Below are positions 24,077 to 28,159 of a stretch of DNA of 28,159 nucleotides, in pieces. Source of the stretch: Merdiplasma sp045118075 (GTDB lineage Bacteria > Bacillota > Clostridia > Lachnospirales > Lachnospiraceae). The DNA lies in contig JBGUOI010000211.1 of the NCBI GenBank assembly GCA_045118075.1, positions 1 through 28,159 of the forward strand, read 5' to 3'. The position numbers were made by a program, and so were the translations under genes. Positions within the stretch are counted from its first letter, which is position 1. Every line of letters starts with the position of its first letter. Below the pieces are notes generated by a model. The model saw nothing but the letters and a program-made list of their open reading frames with translations, did no database searches and was not told the origin of the DNA.

Positions 24077-25600
24077 ATGAAGCTGACAAGACACAATGGC
24101 CGTTTTGGCAAAAATGGGGTTTTTAACCCGAAGCACAATGACCGGAGGTTTGATGTGGAAAACAGCGAACACATTGATCCTGAAAGGACAAAGGAAAATG
24201 TGTACTGGGACTGTTACCAGGGATTTCATTATGCCGAGAACCGAGAGCAGGCGGAACAGATCATCCACTCATTTGAGGAGATAGAAATGCTGTACTACTG
24301 GGAGCATTATGAGGATTACTGTAACGCGCAGCATGAACGGAACCAGAAGACCGGCCACACGGAAAGAAACCGGTCACCGGATGACCTGCGACTGGATAAA
24401 AAGACCTGTCCGGAAGAAACCATTTACCAGATCGGAGCGAGAGAAGAACATATTTCAGGAAAAACACTCCGGCGTATCACTGCCGATTTCTTTGAAGAGT
24501 TTGAGAAACGGTTTGGAAAGCACATCCACATCCTGAACTGGTCTTTGCACATGGATGAGAGAACCCCGCATATTCATGAGCGGCATGTTTTCGACTGCCC
24601 GAACCGTTATGGCGAAATCTGTCCGCAGCAGGAAAAAGCACTCGAGGCTCTTGGGATTGAAATGCCGTATCCGGATAAGAAGCGGGGGAAAATGAATAAC
24701 CGGAAAGTTGCGTTTGACGCAGCTTGCAGGAACATGATGTTCGATATCACAAAGCGGTACGGGCTGGAGCTTGATGAGGAGCCTGAATATGGCGGCAGGA
24801 TCCATCTGGAGAAGCAGGATTACATTTTGATGAAACAGAGTCAGATGATCGCCGAAAGGAAAGATGCCATCGCTGCGGAAGAGGAAAAACTGGCTGACCG
24901 GCAGGATGCGGTAAAAAGAGAGGAAGCTCTTTTACGGGAGCGAACTACGGCTGTCTCGGAAGCAAAAAAAAGGCTGGATGAACAGGATAGGGAAGAGAAA
25001 GAAAAAAGAGAGAAGCTTTGCAGCCTCAAATTCGAAATCGATTGGACACGGGACAGCCTGGCAATAAAACAAAACCGGCTTTCGTTTGCTGAAGAAACTC
25101 TGGAGGAGACAAATCGAAAAATCGCGGAAGCGGGCGAAACTCTGGCAGCACAGAAACAGGCGGTAGCAGCAGAAGAAAGAAAACTGGCGGATTTGGAAGC
25201 GAGGATTCAGGATACGGAAAGCTTCATCGAAGAAATTTCAGAAACAGCCTACAATGACGCGGTCGCCATGGTATCAGAGAAAGCTGCTGAAGAAGCCAGG
25301 AACATGTTTTTTGATGAAGTGAGCCAGTTCAGAGAAGACCTGCTGACAGGTGGAGAACACAGCGTCGCGGTGAGAGAGCATCTCTATAAGGCCTTGGAGC
25401 CGCTCCTCGACCGGTTCAGGGGACTGACCCGGCATATCACGGATCAGATCCGGCATCTTTTTTCTGAGCCGGTTCAGAAGGAAAAATTCAGGAGGATTTC
25501 CCAGGAAAACATCAGGAAGCACCTTTACAGCGACAGTTCCCGCCATACATATAGCGATCAGACTGAGGGCATTCCTCCCAGACGGAGAAGATCGCGGTGA
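24077..25600 (+). CDS. MobV (Mob/Pre)-type relaxase
   Basis: Nicks the element at oriT and carries the strand into the recipient, using a helper conjugation system. The 507-residue protein has the family N-terminus (MKLTRHNGRFGKNGVFNPKHND). The catalytic histidine motif is LHMDERTPHIH near residue 157 (HxDExxPHxH). A conserved block around KMNNRKVAFDAACRNMMFD and PEYGGRIHLEKQDYILMKQ follows, then a long charged coiled coil (about 255-430) and a basic C-terminus (PPRRRRSR). ATG 24077 is chosen over 24074 because GGGAGGA then has a 7-base spacing. The frame is open further upstream into the hairpin array, without a start signal. Confidence 0.88.
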   Translation: MKLTRHNGRFGKNGVFNPKHNDRRFDVENSEHIDPERTKENVYWDCYQGFHYAENREQAEQIIHSFEEIEMLYYWEHYEDYCNAQHERNQKTGHTERNRSPDDLRLDKKTCPEETIYQIGAREEHISGKTLRRITADFFEEFEKRFGKHIHILNWSLHMDERTPHIHERHVFDCPNRYGEICPQQEKALEALGIEMPYPDKKRGKMNNRKVAFDAACRNMMFDITKRYGLELDEEPEYGGRIHLEKQDYILMKQSQMIAERKDAIAAEEEKLADRQDAVKREEALLRERTTAVSEAKKRLDEQDREEKEKREKLCSLKFEIDWTRDSLAIKQNRLSFAEETLEETNRKIAEAGETLAAQKQAVAAEERKLADLEARIQDTESFIEEISETAYNDAVAMVSEKAAEEARNMFFDEVSQFREDLLTGGEHSVAVREHLYKALEPLLDRFRGLTRHITDQIRHLFSEPVQKEKFRRISQENIRKHLYSDSSRHTYSDQTEGIPPRRRRSR

Positions 25601-25617
25601 AAGTGTGAAAGAAGACA

Positions 25618-26058
25618 ATGAGTATCTATTCAGAAATAAAAGAGCATATTTCAGCCATAAATGTGGCGGAACATGACGGACACCAGGTCATTCGGAACGG
25701 CATGATGCGGTGTCTTTTTCATAATGACCGAACGCCGAGTATGAAGGTCGATCAGAACTTCATTTGCTTTGGTTGTCAGAAGAAAGACGTGACCCGGTTC
25801 ACGGAGAAGCTGTTCGGCATCACGCCTTTTGAGGCGGGAAGGAACTGATCAGTGACTTCAGCCTGTCTATCGAGATTAGCAAGACCGGGAAATCTCCACT
25901 AGGCTGGACTTTTTCAAAAAAAACGAATGGAAAATGCCTACTGCGATTATTTCCGGATGCTGAATGAAGGGTGGGTATTAATACTATAGAGGAAGGAGAC
26001 GGTCGAGGAGAAGGTAAAGAGGATGCTGCAAAATGAGGTGGTGAAGAACTCCGGTTAA
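25618..26058 (+). pseudogene. Decayed CHC2 zinc-finger (DnaG-type primase N-domain) gene
   Basis: The first 76 codons (25618-25848) encode a CHC2 zinc finger: GMMRCLFHNDRTPSMKV and NFICFGCQKKDVTRF supply C-x2-H and C-x2-C. The frame then stops after FEAGRN. From about 25836 the +2 frame continues the expected sequence as GKELISDFSLSIEISKTGK. A third segment resembling the family's later part, AYCDYFRMLNEG, is in another frame near 25935-25970, and EEKVKRMLQNEVVKNSG ends at 26058. So at least two, probably three, frameshifts and some loss have broken a gene of the type usually found after relaxases in these elements. The finger alone might still be translated. Confidence 0.75.
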
Positions 26059-26104
26059 TTTCTGAAACCAACGTTCTGAAACCAAAAAATTGTGTATGAA
26101 ATAC

Positions 26105-26133
26105 TTGGATTTATTCGTGATACCGATTATAAT
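26105..26133 (+). promoter_or_regulatory. Promoter of the HTH-hsdMS cargo operon
   Basis: TTGGAT, 17-base spacer, TATAAT. This is a strong match in an A+T-rich gap of about 130 bases, and a second TATAAT (26149-26154) follows without a good -35. It places the restriction-modification cargo under its own control, separate from the mobility genes. Confidence 0.65.
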
Positions 26134-26190
26134 ACAAATCGACAAAGTATAATTTATTAGAGCCAAATGTATGTATATGTGAGGTGCCAT

Positions 26191-26394
26191 ATGGATTATA
26201 TCTCTGCAACGCAGCTTTCAATGATATGGGGGATATCTTCAAGAAGGATACAGATTCTTTGCAAAGAAGGACGGGTCCCAGGCGCAATGCGGGTTGGTAA
26301 TATGTGGATTATTCCGTCCGAAGTTCAAAAGCCGATCGACGAGAGAAAATATAATGGAAAAGGAAACAAGCGAAAAAGGGAAATACGGGAATGA
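26191..26394 (+). CDS. Small helix-turn-helix protein
   Basis: A 67-residue protein with the pattern YISATQLSMIWGISSRRIQILCKEGRVPGAMRVGNMWIIP, a MerR/excisionase-like DNA-binding domain common next to accessory genes, followed by a basic tail (KGNKRKREIRE). GAGGTG lies 4 bases before ATG 26191. It heads the cargo operon, 79 bases before hsdM, and may control hsdMS expression. That role is inferred from position. Confidence 0.75.
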   Translation: MDYISATQLSMIWGISSRRIQILCKEGRVPGAMRVGNMWIIPSEVQKPIDERKYNGKGNKRKREIRE

Positions 26395-26453
26395 TTACAT
26401 GGGTAGACTGCGAGATCAGCGACATCATGGTAATTGTGCTGAGTGAAGAATGA
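26391..26453 (+). CDS. Possible 20-codon ORF between the HTH gene and hsdM
   Basis: MITWVDCEISDIMVIVLSEE overlaps the preceding stop as ATGA and ends 20 bases before hsdM. The coupling geometry is suggestive, but no family is recognised and no own ribosome binding site is seen. It may be chance. Confidence 0.2.
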   Translation: MITWVDCEISDIMVIVLSEE

Positions 26454-26473
26454 TAGGAGAGGCGTGAGTATTT

Positions 26474-28081
26474 ATGGCTAAGAAAAAGAACGCTGAGGAG
26501 AAAATTAATCTCGATTCAATTCTTTTTAAATGTCGCGATTATTTACGGGCGGCGCGAAATTCCGGATCCTTTTTTGAAAAGCGTGATATGATGTTAACGC
26601 TCGTATTTCTGCGCTTTATAGGTGAAAAGTTTGAGGATGGGGTTGAGAACCTTCGTAGAACACTAATCGAGAAGGATCTCAATCCTGATGACGAGAACAT
26701 CAAGGTGGCTTTCTTTGATGATGCTACTTTTACCGATGGAACATATAATCTCCCTGTCGAGGCGCGATGGTCAACGATCATCAATACGCCAGCCCCAAAT
26801 CTGAATGTGGCATTGGATAATGCCCTACACAGCCTTGCCGTAAGCAGCAATCAGTTGAAGGGATGTTTTGTGGAGGGAACATTTACATCCCGAAATCTTG
26901 CCCCAAACGATATCAAGAAAATTGTGGATGAGGTCAACAAAATCAGTCATAAAGTGTTCGGAGAAGAGAAGGATCTGATTGGACGTGTTTATGAGTACTT
27001 TTTGAAGGAATTTGCCGTAAACGCAACCAAAGAAGAGGGTGAGTACTATACTCCTCATGATGTGGTTCAGTTAATCGCCGCAATGATTGAACCCTTTGAC
27101 GGGACTCTCTATGATCCCTGTTGCGGTTCCGCGGGGATGTTTATCCAGAGTGCGGAGCTGGTTAAGGCGAAGCGCGGAGACATCAGCCGGATCAACGTTT
27201 ACGGACAGGAGAAGGAACCGGCAACGTACCGTCTGGCGAAGATGAATCTTGCTCTGCGCGGCATTAGCCATAATCTTGGCGGCGAGGCCGACTCCTCATT
27301 CACGCATGATCTGCACAAGGGGCTGTATTTTAACTACATCATGGCAAATCCGCCATTTAACCTGAAGGGATGGTATAACGATAATCTGAAATCTGATTCC
27401 CGCTGGGCTGATTATTCCACCCCTCCAGAAAGTAATGCGAACTATGCGTGGATATTGCACATGCTGTCTCATCTGAAGCCTTTGGATGGTGTGGCGGGAT
27501 TCCTTCTGGCTAATGGCGCACTTGGGGATGAAGATACCCTGGCAATCCGGCAGAAACTCATAGAGAATGACAAGGTGGAAGCGATCATAATACTTCCGCG
27601 AGAGCTTTTTATCACGACAGATATCAGCGTAACACTTTGGATTCTGAACCAGAACAAGAAAGGCGGAGAATACCATGGGCGTATGCTCCGCAATCGAGAA
27701 GACGAGATCCTTTTCATGGATCTTCGCACATGGTCGGATAATCCCGTAAAGGGTGAGAATAAGAAGAAAGTCAAGCTGGAAACTGATCAAATAGAGCGGG
27801 CTGCTGAAATCTATCATACATGGCAGTCTGAGGGTGTAGACGGGAAAAAATACGCAGAGCCAGAGCTATATCGCAGTGTCGGAAAAGACGAAATCGAGGC
27901 TCACAGATGGAGCCTGATACCAAGCAAATATATCGAGTTTATCGACCATGATTTGGAGATTAACTTTGATGCGGAGATGGTTCGTATCCAGCAGGAAATG
28001 CGGCTCATCATGTATCAGGAAAAGCTCTCTCAAAAAATGCTGGAGGATGCATTCAGGGGTATCGGCTATGGGATTGACTAA
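26474..28081 (+). CDS. hsdM: Type I restriction-modification system methyltransferase subunit
   Basis: Modification subunit that, with HsdS, methylates adenine at N6 in the target sequence. The 535-residue protein has the HsdM N-terminal helical domain (SILFKCRDYLRAARNSGSFFEKRDMMLTL...), EYYTPHDVVQLIAAMIEP near residue 190, SAM motif I as YDPCCGSAGMF near 213, and catalytic motif IV as NPPFNLKGW near 291. The C-terminus is intact. ATG 26474 is preceded by AGGAGAGG. Its 3' end overlaps hsdS by 14 bases. Codon use is more A+T-rich than in the chromosomal part, consistent with transfer. Confidence 0.96.
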   Translation: MAKKKNAEEKINLDSILFKCRDYLRAARNSGSFFEKRDMMLTLVFLRFIGEKFEDGVENLRRTLIEKDLNPDDENIKVAFFDDATFTDGTYNLPVEARWSTIINTPAPNLNVALDNALHSLAVSSNQLKGCFVEGTFTSRNLAPNDIKKIVDEVNKISHKVFGEEKDLIGRVYEYFLKEFAVNATKEEGEYYTPHDVVQLIAAMIEPFDGTLYDPCCGSAGMFIQSAELVKAKRGDISRINVYGQEKEPATYRLAKMNLALRGISHNLGGEADSSFTHDLHKGLYFNYIMANPPFNLKGWYNDNLKSDSRWADYSTPPESNANYAWILHMLSHLKPLDGVAGFLLANGALGDEDTLAIRQKLIENDKVEAIIILPRELFITTDISVTLWILNQNKKGGEYHGRMLRNREDEILFMDLRTWSDNPVKGENKKKVKLETDQIERAAEIYHTWQSEGVDGKKYAEPELYRSVGKDEIEAHRWSLIPSKYIEFIDHDLEINFDAEMVRIQQEMRLIMYQEKLSQKMLEDAFRGIGYGID

Positions 28082-28159
28082 ATGTAGACTTGGAGAGCAT
28101 ATAGAGCTTCGTGTTGAGACAAATGCTGATCTCGTATATGGAGTTGAGTATGTGCGAGG
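28068..28159 (+). CDS. hsdS: Type I restriction-modification specificity subunit, N-terminal fragment (runs off the window)
   Basis: The last 92 bases are open from ATG 28068 and read MGLTKCRLGEHIELRVETN ADLVYGVEYVR. This resembles the usual HsdS start (LGDYIEL-DERN-D--YG-DDVRG), which precedes the first target-recognition domain. The overlap with hsdM supports it. The target sequence cannot be inferred from this fragment. Confidence 0.75.
   Translation, partial: MGLTKCRLGEHIELRVETNADLVYGVEYVR

Noticed and set aside
25618..25860. Programmed frameshift or recoded stop in the CHC2 gene
   Set aside because: No slippery heptamer with a following hairpin is evident at the shift, and further frame changes downstream fit simple decay better.
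19984..28159. Prophage
   Set aside because: The replication protein and integrase are phage-like, but a relaxase is present and no structural, packaging or lysis genes are seen.
1..28159. CRISPR array or insertion sequence
   Set aside because: No series of regularly spaced direct repeats and no DDE or HUH transposase reading frame was found on either strand.

Overview
The window comes from a Gram-positive Clostridia genome, most likely Lachnospiraceae. This is inferred from HPr kinase next to a ROK glucokinase, strong AAGGAGG-type ribosome binding sites, the FtsH sequence type, and a split cobalamin methionine synthase. It has two parts: a gene-dense chromosomal segment (1 to about 19985) and the left part of an integrated mobilizable element (about 19985 to 28159) seated at a proline tRNA gene. 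The element is visibly more A+T-rich, especially in its last 3 kb.

Chromosomal part. The window opens inside ftsH, at its Walker A motif. A PAP2-family membrane phosphatase, uvrC, a convergent AraC-type regulator and a small protein resembling only the N-terminal half of diaminopimelate epimerase (DapF) follow. From 5801 to 17038 eleven genes run on the + strand almost without gaps, many joined by 4-base ATGA/TTGA overlaps: hprK, a ROK glucokinase, a 34-residue membrane peptide, a VanW-family exported protein, an AIR-synthase-like protein, an Lrp/AsnC regulator, a PLP aminotransferase, trmL, an RsmF-type rRNA methyltransferase, a stand-alone methionine synthase activation domain and metH. The last two together make one methionine synthase. 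Converging on metH is a two-gene minus-strand unit: an MBL-fold hydrolase, then a GH67 alpha-glucuronidase. Its upstream region has a promoter and a LacI-type palindrome.

Mobile element. tRNA-Pro(CGG) at 19910-19983 is the probable attachment site. Next come terminator hairpins, an 11-bp tandem repeat, a tyrosine integrase and an XRE regulator (both minus), then a control region. There two face-to-face promoters with overlapping -10 boxes sit in a 56-bp dyad. One drives xre-int leftward. The other drives, rightward, an excisionase-like protein, a phage-type replication organizer, an approximately 350-bp array of hairpins (candidate oriT or structured RNA) and a MobV-type relaxase. A decayed CHC2 zinc-finger gene, broken by several frameshifts, ends this module. 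Cargo follows: a small HTH gene with its own good promoter, hsdM, and the start of hsdS of a type I restriction-modification system. No conjugation machinery, hsdR or right end is in view. The element looks like an integrative mobilizable element that carries DNA-modification cargo and depends on a helper for transfer.

The items most worth a second look are the face-to-face promoter switch (22156-22211), the hairpin array (23660-24027), the half-DapF protein (5295-5651) and the eroding CHC2 gene (25618-26058).
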